Program-made: the position numbers and the translations under genes
The notes under the pieces: model-generated
Seen by the model: the letters and a program-made list of their open reading frames with translations, nothing else
What the model was told of the DNA's origin: nothing
The model's database searches: none
In this document: positions 44,552 through 52,846 of the stretch, piece after piece
How positions within the stretch are numbered: position 1 is the stretch's first letter
Layout: each line of letters opens with the position of its first letter
Source of the DNA: Gloeobacter morelensis MG652769
GTDB taxonomy: Bacteria; Cyanobacteriota; Cyanobacteriia; Gloeobacterales; Gloeobacteraceae
Direction: 5' to 3'
NCBI RefSeq assembly: GCF_021018745.1
Contig: NZ_CP063845.1
Span: 2,728,001 to 2,792,000 of the forward strand
Length of the DNA: 64,000 bases

Positions 44552-44652
44552 ATAATCTGTTGAGGTCCAAAAGCGGGAAAGTCCGGTGCGATTCCGGTAC
44601 TGTGCCGCAGCTGTAATGGGCTTCCCAAGTCAGAATACCGCCTTTGGACGTT
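44552..44652 (+). promoter_or_regulatory. Cobalamin (adenosylcobalamin-type) riboswitch
   Basis: The conserved core reads GCGGGAAAGTCCGGTGCGAT, TCCGGTACTGTGCCGCAGCT, GTAA and then AGTCAGAATACC, the B12-element signature (GGGAA, GGTG.gAatCC, aCtG.cCCGC..CTGTAA, AGtCAGgAtACC). Outer arms GTCCAAA (44565-44571) and TTTGGAC (44643-44649) pair to close the structure. A further hairpin, CCCTGC-GGC-GCAGGG, is just upstream at 44535-44549. It lies 45 bases before the cbiX start, so cobalamin should switch off chelatase synthesis, most likely at translation because no terminator is evident between. Confidence 0.92.
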
Positions 44653-44696
44653 GCCTCCGAATTATTCGCCTGCGTCGCACAGGAATGGGGTTGTTC

Positions 44697-45647
44697 ATGC
44701 ACGACACGGTCCATCCTTTGTTGCTCATCGGCCACGGCACCCGCGATGCCGATGGGCGCGAGACGTTTCTGGAATTTGCCGCCGCTTACCAGCATCTCGA
44801 TCCGGCCCGGCCGGTGGTGCCCTGTTTTTTGGAGCTGACCGCTCCGTCGATCCAGGTGGGGGTCGATCGCTGCATCGAGCTGGGTTACCGCGATTTGACC
44901 GCGGTGCCACTGCTGTTATTTGCCGCCCGCCACAATAAGTTCGACGTCACCAACGAACTGGACCGCGCCCGCGAGCGCCATCCGGATCTGGTGGTGCACT
45001 ACGGCGGCCATCTAGGCATCACCGCGGACCTCATCGAACTGTGGCAGGAACGGCTCGCCCGTCTCGACGAACACAGCGACATCCCGCGCTCCGAGACGCT
45101 GCTGTTGTTTGTCGGGCGCGGTTCGTCGGACCCCGACGCCAACGGCGACGCCTGCAAGATGGCCCGCCTGCTCTGGGAAGGGAGCGGCTATCTCGGGGTC
45201 GAAGTTTGCTTTATCGGCATCACCCATCCCCGACTGGAGCAGGGATTCGAGCGCGCCTGGACCTGGAGGGCAAAGCGCGTCGTCGTCCTGCCGTACTTTT
45301 TATTTACCGGTGTGCTTGTCAAGCGCATCCAGGAGACGGCCGCCCTCCAGCAAACGTTGCATCCGCAAGTCGCAGTGCAGGCTCTCGATGAAATCGGCCT
45401 CGACCCGGTGCTGTTTGAATTGCTGCGCAGGCGCGAGCAGGAAGCGCGCGAGCAACGGGTGGCGATGAACTGCGAGCTGTGCAAATTCCGCCGCGCCGTC
45501 AGCGCCGTTCACGGCTCCGGTCACGCCCACAATCACGGGCACAGCCATGCCCATGGGCACGACCACAACCAGGACCACGACCATCCGCCCGCGGACCCCT
45601 ACGCCGATTTGAGCGCTTACCACGGACTTGCCTGGCGAGCGCCTTAG
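44697..45647 (+). CDS. cbiX: Sirohydrochlorin cobaltochelatase CbiX, long form
   Basis: 316 residues from ATG 44697 (AGGA about 11 bases upstream). Two CbiX half-domains: [20 protein letters not shown] with the metal-ligand His, and [20 protein letters not shown]. Next comes MNCELC, the MXCXXC motif known in long CbiX proteins to carry a 4Fe-4S centre, then a His-rich tail (residues 272-296, 11 His) suited to cobalt storage or delivery. It inserts Co2+ into sirohydrochlorin early in the anaerobic-type cobalamin pathway. Control by the upstream riboswitch gives product feedback. No other cob/cbi gene is in the window. Confidence 0.95.
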   Translation: MHDTVHPLLLIGHGTRDADGRETFLEFAAAYQHLDPARPVVPCFLELTAPSIQVGVDRCIELGYRDLTAVPLLLFAARHNKFDVTNELDRARERHPDLVVHYGGHLGITADLIELWQERLARLDEHSDIPRSETLLLFVGRGSSDPDANGDACKMARLLWEGSGYLGVEVCFIGITHPRLEQGFERAWTWRAKRVVVLPYFLFTGVLVKRIQETAALQQTLHPQVAVQALDEIGLDPVLFELLRRREQEAREQRVAMNCELCKFRRAVSAVHGSGHAHNHGHSHAHGHDHNQDHDHPPADPYADLSAYHGLAWRAP

Positions 45648-45746
45648 TGTGTCGAACCCTGGGCCTGTCTGGCGGCCGGAAGAAAGAGCCCAATAGAGTA
45701 GGTGCGATAGGGTCATCAGCGCTACCGGTTACGTGAGGTACCTGTA

Positions 45747-45944
45747 ATGCCATCCAAGTATTTTGAAATGCCCCTTGAGGATCTGCGCAAGACTGTTGTT
45801 GCGCATCCAGAGAACCAAGAGGCGTTCGAAGCGTTCACCGACAGGTTGCGTGCCCGTCAAGGTACTTCGCTTCCCAACCCCCTTGAGGATCCGGCCGGCT
45901 TTGACCGTGCGCTGATTGAGTACATCAATTCGAGCCGCCCATAG
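45747..45944 (+). CDS. Small conserved cyanobacterial-type protein, unknown function
   Basis: 65 residues, a single small helical domain: YFEMPLEDLRKTVVAHPENQ, EAFEAFTDRLRARQGT, then LPNPLEDPAGFDRALIEYIN. It resembles small cyanobacterial proteins of the DUF6887 type. GAGGT lies 7 bases before the ATG, supporting translation. It converges on the lytic transglycosylase gene with a 20-base overlap. Comparable small proteins often pair with PIN-like partners, but none adjoins here. Confidence 0.7.
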   Translation: MPSKYFEMPLEDLRKTVVAHPENQEAFEAFTDRLRARQGTSLPNPLEDPAGFDRALIEYINSSRP

Positions 45945-47925
45945 CCGTCCGGCCGTCGATTGCGGCCAGAGCTTGGCGGCCCTGGCTGGAGTACAACCGC
46001 AGATAGTTCCAGTAGTTCTCGTAGATGTTGACCACGTAGAAGCGCGTCTCTTTAAAAGGGATCTGTTCGATAAAATCCTCTTCGTTGGTGACGGGGTTGC
46101 GCTTGAGCCACTTGGAGACGTTGCCCGGTCCGGCATTGTAACTGGCGAGCGCCAGCATCGTGCTGCCGCCGAAGCGCTCGTGGGTATAGCGCAGGTACCA
46201 GGTGCCCAGACGCAGATTGTCCACGGGGTTGGTCAGTTCGAATGCCCCCGGTTCGCGCTCGGCGATGAACCGGGCGGTGGCGGGCATAATCTGCATCAAA
46301 CCCATCGCCCCGGAGCGCGAACGAACGGCAGGCTCGAAGCGCGATTCCTGGCGAATCAGCGATGCGACCAACAGCGGATTGAGCTTGCGCTGCTGGGACC
46401 ACTGCCGCAGCCCGGGGGCGTAGAAGAGCGGATAGGCTTGCTCCCAGGCGCGCGGGTCGGCGGGCGGAGCGGCAAGCAAGGTGAGGGTCGCCTGGTTGAT
46501 CGATCTGAGGTGCTGGCCGAGGCGGGCGCGCAGTTGCGATTCGGCGAGCTTTTGGGCGGGGGAGAGCTTGCGGCGGTAGGTCTCCGACTGCCACTGCTGC
46601 TCGGCCTCGGAGATTTCGCCTAGAGCCAGCAGTTCGCGCAGGGCGGCGGAGGTTCCCTCCAGCGGCAGGGGAGGCTGCGACCAGCGCACCGAGACGACGG
46701 CTCGGTCGATGTCGTAACTGCCGTCGGCCAGACCCAGCCGGGTGGCGGAGCGCCAGGCGTAGTAGCTTCGGGGATAGCGCTTGAGCACTTCGCGAAATTG
46801 GGAGCGGGCCTCGGCGGCGGCTCCGGCTTGCTCGGCCCACTTGCCGAGCCAAAAAGCCGCCTTGGGCGCAAACGGATCGGCCGGGTGGTTGCGCACCAAC
46901 CAGCGGGCATAGGAGCGGGCCGCTCCCGTATTGCCGCGCTCGGCGCTCTGGGCGGCCAGTTCCCAGGCGGCGTTGGGAGCTTTGGCGCTTGTGGGATAGC
47001 GCTCCACCAACCGCCGGTATAAGGGAATGGCCATCTCGGGAGCGCTCAATTGTCGCACGGCAATTTGGCTGCGCGCCCAGAGCACTTCGTCGCCGCGCTC
47101 GGCGAAGGCGCGCTCCAACGGTTCGAGCGCGGCAAAAGCCTCGCCCGCCCCCAGCAACTCGGCGCGCTCGAAGGCCGCATCGAGCACCAGAGGCGATTTG
47201 GGAAAGCGCCGGGGCACCAGTTCGTAGAGTTCCCGGGCGGCAGGTTTGTCCCCCAACTTGCGCTGGAGACGGGCGCGCTCGAGCAGGTTTTCGGGGATGG
47301 CGGGGGCGCGCTCGTAGGCGGCGAGGGCCTGTTTGGCGTTGACCCGCCGATAAATAGAAGCCACCAACTGCCATTCGGCTGGGGAGAGTGCGCCGGTTTT
47401 TTCGCGCCGGGTCGCCATCGCGTAGGCGAGGGTGCTCTCGGGAAAACGGGCGATCAGCGGTCCAGCCAGGCTGCGATCGTCGGGGTCGCGCACCAGCGCC
47501 CGCTCCAGCGCCTCGCGGGTGCGATAGTGATCTGAGTAGCGATTCAGCAATTGGAGCAGAGCGGCACGATCTTGGCGGGCCAGCAATGCCAGCGCGTCGG
47601 GAACCAGTGGGCTTTTGGGGTGGGCCTCCAGCCAGCGGCGGCCCTCGCCGCTGGCAACGGCGAGCTTCAACCCAATGCGTTCGGCCAGGGCCGGGTAGGA
47701 CGCGGCCAATCCTGCCAGTTGTCGGCGGGCCTCGGCGTAATCGCCCCGCTCGAAAGCAGCACTTCCCCGGCGGTAGCGTCCGGAGCGATCCTGACTGGAG
47801 ACGGCCACCAGGGTACCCCCCTCCGTTTGCGGCTTCGAAAAGGCGACCCAGGCGAGACCCAGAGCCCCCGCCAGACTGGCGGCGATCAGCAACGTCCTGG
47901 TCTTGAAGCGAAACGGCATCGACAT
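45925..47925 (-). CDS. Soluble lytic murein transglycosylase (Slt70-like)
   Basis: 666 residues from ATG 47925, which overlaps the amidase stop in TGATG; a second ATG two codons on is possible. A signal or anchor at about 6-28 (RTLLIAASLAGALGLAWVAF). A long helical TPR-like superhelix runs from about 40 to 480. The C-terminal Slt domain has the catalytic Glu in SLIRQESRFEPAVRSRSGAM, then GLMQIMPATARFIA and ALASYNAGPGNVSKW. It cleaves the MurNAc-GlcNAc bond, leaving 1,6-anhydro ends. Translational coupling to the amidase gene indicates joint remodelling of peptidoglycan. Confidence 0.94.
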   Translation of the reverse strand: MSMPFRFKTRTLLIAASLAGALGLAWVAFSKPQTEGGTLVAVSSQDRSGRYRRGSAAFERGDYAEARRQLAGLAASYPALAERIGLKLAVASGEGRRWLEAHPKSPLVPDALALLARQDRAALLQLLNRYSDHYRTREALERALVRDPDDRSLAGPLIARFPESTLAYAMATRREKTGALSPAEWQLVASIYRRVNAKQALAAYERAPAIPENLLERARLQRKLGDKPAARELYELVPRRFPKSPLVLDAAFERAELLGAGEAFAALEPLERAFAERGDEVLWARSQIAVRQLSAPEMAIPLYRRLVERYPTSAKAPNAAWELAAQSAERGNTGAARSYARWLVRNHPADPFAPKAAFWLGKWAEQAGAAAEARSQFREVLKRYPRSYYAWRSATRLGLADGSYDIDRAVVSVRWSQPPLPLEGTSAALRELLALGEISEAEQQWQSETYRRKLSPAQKLAESQLRARLGQHLRSINQATLTLLAAPPADPRAWEQAYPLFYAPGLRQWSQQRKLNPLLVASLIRQESRFEPAVRSRSGAMGLMQIMPATARFIAEREPGAFELTNPVDNLRLGTWYLRYTHERFGGSTMLALASYNAGPGNVSKWLKRNPVTNEEDFIEQIPFKETRFYVVNIYENYWNYLRLYSSQGRQALAAIDGRTAMGGSN

Positions 47926-49685
47926 CACTCCGGCCGAACGGTGTGCAGCCAATACTCCAGCCCGCGGGTCAGCGCGCGGGCGATGCGCTCCTGGTAAGCC
48001 GGTGCAGTGATGAGCGTGTATTCGTCGGGGTGGGTCATAAAACCGAGTTCGAGCAACACGGCCGGGGCGGCCGTCGGGCGGATCACCGCCAGACTGTCCC
48101 AATAGAGACCGTAATCGGGGCGCCCAAGGTCCCGGAGCAACTGACGGTGCAGCACTTCCGCCAGTTCACGGCTTTGCATGTGGTACCAGTACACCGAAGT
48201 GCCGTACTGACGCAACGGGTCGCCCGCATCCGGCAGGGCGTTGTGGTGCAAGCTCAAAAATACCGTGGGCTGCCTCGATTCCAGCATCCGGGAGCGCTCG
48301 GCCAGCGGCACGTCCACATCGGTAGTGCGGGTAAAAAGTACCTCTGCCCCGGCCCGGCGCAACCGTTCACCCACTCGCAAGGCGATCGCAAGATTGACGG
48401 TTTTTTCGGGGATGCCCGACGGACCGATCGAACCTGTCTGGGCGCCGCCGTGGCCTGGATCGATCATCACCCGTGTCCCGGCAAGCCCGCGGCCCACCCG
48501 CGGCCCCTTGCGCAGAGCCACCACCAGCGTATTGTCCTCGTAGCGCAACTGGTAGCCCCACTGCCGCCGCTCGCGCAGATCGATATAAAAGCGCACACCC
48601 TCCGGGGAGACCGTCTCCCACTGCACCGAGCGGATGAGCGGGTCGGGCGCGTCAAAACGAATTAAATCCGTGCGCGCCTGTGCCCCCCAGAGGGTGACGA
48701 TGAGCCGGTGCTCCTCCTGGCGCACACTCGTCGGCAAACGCATCTCCAGCGGCACGATCAGTTCGCTGCCCGCCGTCGTCACCCGAGTGCGCAGCGCCCC
48801 CACCGCACTGCTCGGCAGTGCAGCCCCCGCGGGCAATGCCATCACATCCGCCCTGGCAATCCAACCTTCACCCTGCAGGCGCAGCCAGTCGCCACTCATG
48901 GCGGTGACCCGCGAGCGCACCCCGCGCGCGAGGGGCGAAAGCCGCGCAAATTCGGCCCCCGGCCCGGCCCGGACAATCGCTTCGGCGGCGGTGACTTCGA
49001 TCACGGTCAGCTGGCGCGGATCGAGACTGGTCATCGTGGCGGGCACCGGGGAGCTGAGTACCTGGCCGCGCCAGCGAAAATCCAGGCGCGGCTCGACATC
49101 GCGCCACGATTCGGCCGCCGCCAGACAGCCGCGGTAGAGACCGACAAGGGAGCGGCCAGCCGCACCGCCACTCAGCACCGCCGCCGCGTCCCCCGGCTCC
49201 CGAAACGGGGCGCTCTCCGCAAGGGCGACCGACTGTTCCCCGACGCGCGCCTGCAATTGGCCGCCGGGAGTCGCCCGCGCCTCAAAGCAAACCGGCTCGA
49301 AAGGCAGCACCCGCTGCTCCCCGCGCGGCAGGCGCGCTTCTAGAACCAACCGATCCCCGGGTACCGGCGAATTCGGGCTCTGGCGGATGACCTGCCGCTC
49401 GACGGTTTCGCTCGCACCATGCGCCCCCCGAAAAGTCCAGCGAAAGGTGTTGCTCCCCGTCTGCAGCGGCACCGTCCAGGCGAAATGGCCCGCCGGGTGG
49501 CGCGCTACTTTTTGGCCGTTGACCTGCAGACTACCCACCCCGGGGGCCGTACCGATGAAATATATGCTGGCGCTCTCGGTGCGATGTCCATCGGGCGGAT
49601 AGACCAGTCGCAGGGCAGCCGCGGCCTGGGCCACCCCCAGCCAGGACGATACGAAAAGTGCAGTGGCAAACCGCATTGCGCTCAT
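47925..49685 (-). CDS. N-acetylmuramoyl-L-alanine amidase with SH3-like and AMIN-type regions
   Basis: 586 residues. Signal peptide at about 1-22 (ALFVSSWLGVAQAAA). The N-terminal beta-sandwich region (LVYPPDGHRTESASIYFIGT) may be an Ig-like binding domain. An SH3-like domain lies around 225-285 (EAIVRAGPGAEFARLSPLAR, SGDWLRLQGEGWI). An AMIN-like segment follows, then the Amidase_3 catalytic domain from about 390 with zinc ligands in MIDPGHGGAQTG, IPEKTVNLAIAL and FLSLHHNA, and catalytic Glu in VLLELGFM. It removes stem peptides from glycan during division. It is cotranscribed with the lytic transglycosylase (TGATG overlap). Confidence 0.94.
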   Translation of the reverse strand: MSAMRFATALFVSSWLGVAQAAAALRLVYPPDGHRTESASIYFIGTAPGVGSLQVNGQKVARHPAGHFAWTVPLQTGSNTFRWTFRGAHGASETVERQVIRQSPNSPVPGDRLVLEARLPRGEQRVLPFEPVCFEARATPGGQLQARVGEQSVALAESAPFREPGDAAAVLSGGAAGRSLVGLYRGCLAAAESWRDVEPRLDFRWRGQVLSSPVPATMTSLDPRQLTVIEVTAAEAIVRAGPGAEFARLSPLARGVRSRVTAMSGDWLRLQGEGWIARADVMALPAGAALPSSAVGALRTRVTTAGSELIVPLEMRLPTSVRQEEHRLIVTLWGAQARTDLIRFDAPDPLIRSVQWETVSPEGVRFYIDLRERRQWGYQLRYEDNTLVVALRKGPRVGRGLAGTRVMIDPGHGGAQTGSIGPSGIPEKTVNLAIALRVGERLRRAGAEVLFTRTTDVDVPLAERSRMLESRQPTVFLSLHHNALPDAGDPLRQYGTSVYWYHMQSRELAEVLHRQLLRDLGRPDYGLYWDSLAVIRPTAAPAVLLELGFMTHPDEYTLITAPAYQERIARALTRGLEYWLHTVRPE

Positions 49686-49791
49686 TTGCTTCTTACAAAT
49701 TATTGAGTTTGTTTACGTTACTTGGGGTAGCATGAAGTCAAGGACAATGTGAGTTGTTTCACAGGGGTCCGACTCTTAGCTGGTCCATGCC

Positions 49792-50133
49792 ATGCTGACA
49801 TACGCGCGCGTGCTAAGTCTTTCGGAAGGTGGGCACTTCACCCCCTTTGCCCATCTCAACCACCGGATTATCCGCTTCCTCTGCCACTCCCTTGACGCGA
49901 GCGAAAACCGCGACGAACTTCTGGGCGAGGCTATCGAAAACGCCAAGCTGCACTTCAGCCTGCGCAGCGCCCATCGGGCCTACGAGGTGTTCGGCAGCAG
50001 CTACACCCAGTTTGTCGAACAGGGCGTCTGCGGCGAGCGTCTCGATGAGCGCCTGGTGTGCGATCTTTATGCGGTCTACCGCCGCCGCCTCGAAAGCGAC
50101 GTGGCCGGGTACCTGAAGATGCGTCTGGCCTGA
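49792..50133 (+). CDS. Small protein of unknown function
   Basis: 113 residues: MLTYARVLSLSEGGHFTPFA, HRIIRFLCHSLDASENRDEL and YEVFGSSYTQFVEQGVCGER. It is mainly helical, soluble, with no signal or recognised family. It stands alone on the plus strand between two minus-strand genes, divergent from the amidase operon. Its composition matches the genome, so I take it as a real gene, perhaps Gloeobacter-specific. Confidence 0.65.
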   Translation: MLTYARVLSLSEGGHFTPFAHLNHRIIRFLCHSLDASENRDELLGEAIENAKLHFSLRSAHRAYEVFGSSYTQFVEQGVCGERLDERLVCDLYAVYRRRLESDVAGYLKMRLA

Positions 50134-50139
50134 ACCGGT

Positions 50140-50973
50140 TCAACCGCCGCACTGCTCGATTACATAACTTCCTAAGATATTCAGTTCGGCCACCACTGCG
50201 GCCACCTGCCGGAGGGCTGTGTTCACCGGTTCAGCCTCGGCTCCGCCTTCGAGATCTGCAAAGAACAAGTATTCGCCGAGCACCTTCTTGGTCGGCCGCG
50301 ATTCGATTTTGGCCAGGTTAATACTGTAGCGCGCAAAGATCGAGAGTACCTCGTGGAGTACCCCCGGCTGATTGCGGCGCAGGGCAAAGGCGATCGAGGT
50401 GCAGCCGCCCGGCGGGGGGAGCGTTTCTGTTAGCGGCTTTTCGCTCACCAGCCAGAAGCGGGTGCAGTTGTCGGGGTGGTCGTTGATCGCCCGGAAGATG
50501 ACGCTGAGCCCGTGCAGCCGGGCGGCGCGCTCGGAGGCGATGGCGGCGGTGTGCGCTCCGATGTGGCGCAGCGCTTCGCTGGTCGAGGCGGTGGGGATGC
50601 GCTCGACCGCTCCGAGATGTTCTTCTAGCCATCCCTGGCACTGGGCAAGGGCCTGGGGATGGGAGTAGACCGCCTGGATGTCGGCGGGGTGTTGCACAGG
50701 GCCGATGAGGCAGTGGCGCACCGGCAGCACCAGCGCCCGGCGCACCCGCAGTTGCGGATAGAGCCAGAGGGTGTCGAGGGTGGCACTCACCGTGCCTTCG
50801 ACGGCGTTTTCCACCGGCACCACGGCACAGTCGACCTCGCCCGCGGCGGCGGCGCGCAGGGTGCCCTGGATGCTCGGGTGGGCAAGCCGCTCGCACTTGC
50901 TACCCAACAGGGCCAGGGTGGCTTCCTCGGCGTAGGTGCCGCTCGGTCCCAAAAAGGCGACGCGCAAAATCAT
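50140..50973 (-). CDS. pheA: Prephenate dehydratase
   Basis: 277 residues. The catalytic domain (1-180) begins VAFLGPSGTYAEEATLALLG, has the PVENAVEGTV loop and ends in NCTRFWLV, with the catalytic Thr of the TRF motif. The ACT regulatory domain (about 195-270) has RNQPGVLHEVLSIFARYSIN and ESRPTKKVLGEYLFFADLEG, where ESRP binds phenylalanine. It converts prephenate to phenylpyruvate, the committed step to phenylalanine, with feedback inhibition. It is a monofunctional enzyme without chorismate mutase. The NDH-2-like gene lies 9 bases upstream on the same strand, so they may be cotranscribed. Confidence 0.96.
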   Translation of the reverse strand: MILRVAFLGPSGTYAEEATLALLGSKCERLAHPSIQGTLRAAAAGEVDCAVVPVENAVEGTVSATLDTLWLYPQLRVRRALVLPVRHCLIGPVQHPADIQAVYSHPQALAQCQGWLEEHLGAVERIPTASTSEALRHIGAHTAAIASERAARLHGLSVIFRAINDHPDNCTRFWLVSEKPLTETLPPPGGCTSIAFALRRNQPGVLHEVLSIFARYSINLAKIESRPTKKVLGEYLFFADLEGGAEAEPVNTALRQVAAVVAELNILGSYVIEQCGG

Positions 50974-50982
50974 GAGGTCATC

Positions 50983-52191
50983 TTACTGCCGCTCGCTCGG
51001 TAACCCGGTGCCGCTGAACAGCTCCGGGGCCATGCGCGCGAGCAGCGGATTCTGGATGGCATTGAAGTAGAACAAGTCGGCCGCCTGGGCGACCGTCCAA
51101 CCGGCGGTGCCGGTGAGCACCTGGCCGTCGACCACAGCCAGACCGTCGAAGGCCCCGAGCGACAGGGCGATGCGCTCGATGGTGGGCACAAAGGCGGTCA
51201 GTGCTTCCCCACGGCTCTCGGCGACGATGTTGGCGGCGGCCACCTCCGCCGAGCGCACCGCCAGTTGCCCGCAGGGGGGCAACGTCCGATTGAGTTGCGG
51301 GTTAAAAGGTAGGATGCTGTCGCCAATCGCGTAGGTGCGTGGATAATCGACCAGGCGCAAATACGGATCCACCCGCAGAAACTGACTTTTATCGCGCAGA
51401 TCGGCGGGTTCTTCCTCCAGGCGCACCGGCTGGCTGCCGCCGGTCCAGAAGACCGTTTGGGTGGCCAGTTCCTCAGGTCCGGCAGGGCCTTCGAGCACGA
51501 CGCCGTCGGCACGCACCCGCCGCACCGCGGTGGCAGCCTGCACGATCACCCGATGGCGCTTCAGCCAGCGGGTCACCCAATCGGAAGCCTCGGCGGGCCA
51601 GTCGGGCAACAACCGGGAGCTGCGCTGGATCAGGTGAATCTGGATTGCCTCGGCCAGACCGCCGTAGCGGTTGCGCCACCGCCTGGCCAGGTGCACCAGT
51701 TCCGCCGCCAATTCGACGCCCGTGATGCCGCCGCCCACGATCACCCAGCGCAGCAGGCTCAGATCGCAGCGCTCGCGCTGTAGAGCGTCCTCCAGCCGCG
51801 CCCAGTGGCTGAGTGCCTGCTGCAGATCTTCGAGACTATAGAGCGGCAGGGTGTAGCGCGGAGCGCCTGAGGCGCTCAGATTCGCCTCCGAACCGACGGC
51901 AATCACCAACCGGTCGCCCTGGAGCATTTCGTAGTCGGTCTCCACCGCCGCTGTCTCCGGATCAAAACCCAGCGCCGTCGCCTGCAGGTGGCGCACCCCC
52001 ACGGGCAACACCCTTGCCAGAGGCACACTCACTTCTTTTAGGGCGATGCGCCCAGCGGCGGCGGCTACCAGCCGCGGGCGCAAAATGTGTTCGCGCCGCG
52101 GCTCGACGAGGATGACCGGCAGATTCTGACTAGCCAGCAGCTGCACGGCCCGCAGACCCGCATACCCGCCACCGAGCACGATTGTTTGCAT
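50983..52191 (-). CDS. Type II NADH dehydrogenase-like FAD oxidoreductase
   Basis: 402 residues from ATG 52191 (MQTIVLGGGYAGLRAVQLLA). FAD motif GGGYAG at the N-terminus, a second dinucleotide motif VIVGGGITGVELAAELVHLA for NAD(P)H near 155-175, and the FAD-phosphate motif TYAIGDSILPFNP near 300. No redox cysteine pair, as expected for NDH-2. The C-terminal amphipathic region (AADLFYFNAIQNPLLARMAP) may bind the membrane. NDH-2 enzymes pass electrons from NADH to quinone without pumping and in cyanobacteria can act as redox sensors. It precedes pheA by 9 bases. Confidence 0.88.
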   Translation of the reverse strand: MQTIVLGGGYAGLRAVQLLASQNLPVILVEPRREHILRPRLVAAAAGRIALKEVSVPLARVLPVGVRHLQATALGFDPETAAVETDYEMLQGDRLVIAVGSEANLSASGAPRYTLPLYSLEDLQQALSHWARLEDALQRERCDLSLLRWVIVGGGITGVELAAELVHLARRWRNRYGGLAEAIQIHLIQRSSRLLPDWPAEASDWVTRWLKRHRVIVQAATAVRRVRADGVVLEGPAGPEELATQTVFWTGGSQPVRLEEEPADLRDKSQFLRVDPYLRLVDYPRTYAIGDSILPFNPQLNRTLPPCGQLAVRSAEVAAANIVAESRGEALTAFVPTIERIALSLGAFDGLAVVDGQVLTGTAGWTVAQAADLFYFNAIQNPLLARMAPELFSGTGLPSERQ

Positions 52192-52307
52192 GGGTTGTCC
52201 TGCAACGAAATAACAACGCTTCTCACTCGATTCTAAAAGCGGCAAAGCACCGACTTCACCACAAATTCAGCACAGCTACTCTATTTCAATGAAAAACCCT
52301 TGAGGAT

Positions 52308-52360
52308 CTACATATAGTGTTCTAGAATTTGAGGCAGGTTTGCCAGCGCTACATGTAGTG
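52308..52360. promoter_or_regulatory. Paired 12-base sites in a divergent promoter region
   Basis: CTACATATAGTG (52308-52319) and CTACATGTAGTG (52349-52360) are near-identical direct copies 41 bases apart, close to four helical turns; the second contains the palindrome CTACATGTAG. They lie between the NDH-2-like gene and the small gene at 52436. Cooperative binding by one regulator is plausible. No known consensus is assigned. Confidence 0.4.
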
Positions 52361-52435
52361 GCTTGCGAACCCGATTTTCCAAAGCAGCAGCTTCAAAAGT
52401 TTCGGGTCTTTGTTTTCAATTTTGGAGATAACTCT

Positions 52436-52690
52436 ATGAATCCGCAAGGTCCGGATCCGGAGATCGATCTGCGGGACGTTTTGCGCGAGCGCGAGCGCGC
52501 CATCGAGGCGATGGGAGCGAGGGCTTACGACACCGCCGTCCTTGAAGCCATCGCCCATCTGGCCGTCAGCGACATCCTCTGGCCGGAGAAAGCGATCGAG
52601 CTGTTGAAGCCATACTTGCAGGGCCGCTTTGGCCCGCACGGTGCGAGCGTGGGCATTGCCGCTTTGCAGCGGCTGGCGGACGACGCCTAG
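52436..52690 (+). CDS. Small helical protein of unknown function
   Basis: 84 residues from ATG 52436, with GGAG 9 bases upstream. MNPQGPDPEIDLRDVLRERE is followed by RAIEAMGARAYDTAVLEAIA, suggesting a helical bundle. It is soluble, acidic, and no family is recognised. It is divergent from the NDH-2-like gene across 244 bases carrying the paired 12-base sites. Confidence 0.65.
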   Translation: MNPQGPDPEIDLRDVLRERERAIEAMGARAYDTAVLEAIAHLAVSDILWPEKAIELLKPYLQGRFGPHGASVGIAALQRLADDA

Positions 52691-52846
52691 AGCCTGTGGG
52701 GGACTCGGCTCGGGCGGGGTTGGGGTGCAATTGTGCTGCCCCATCCCGCAAACCCTGCGATGCCAAAGTGGGCCTTCGCACGGCCTGTGCGCCCCGCTGC
52801 TGCTGGCTGCGGCTCAAGGGCAATCGCTATACCGCGCCGCCCGCCG

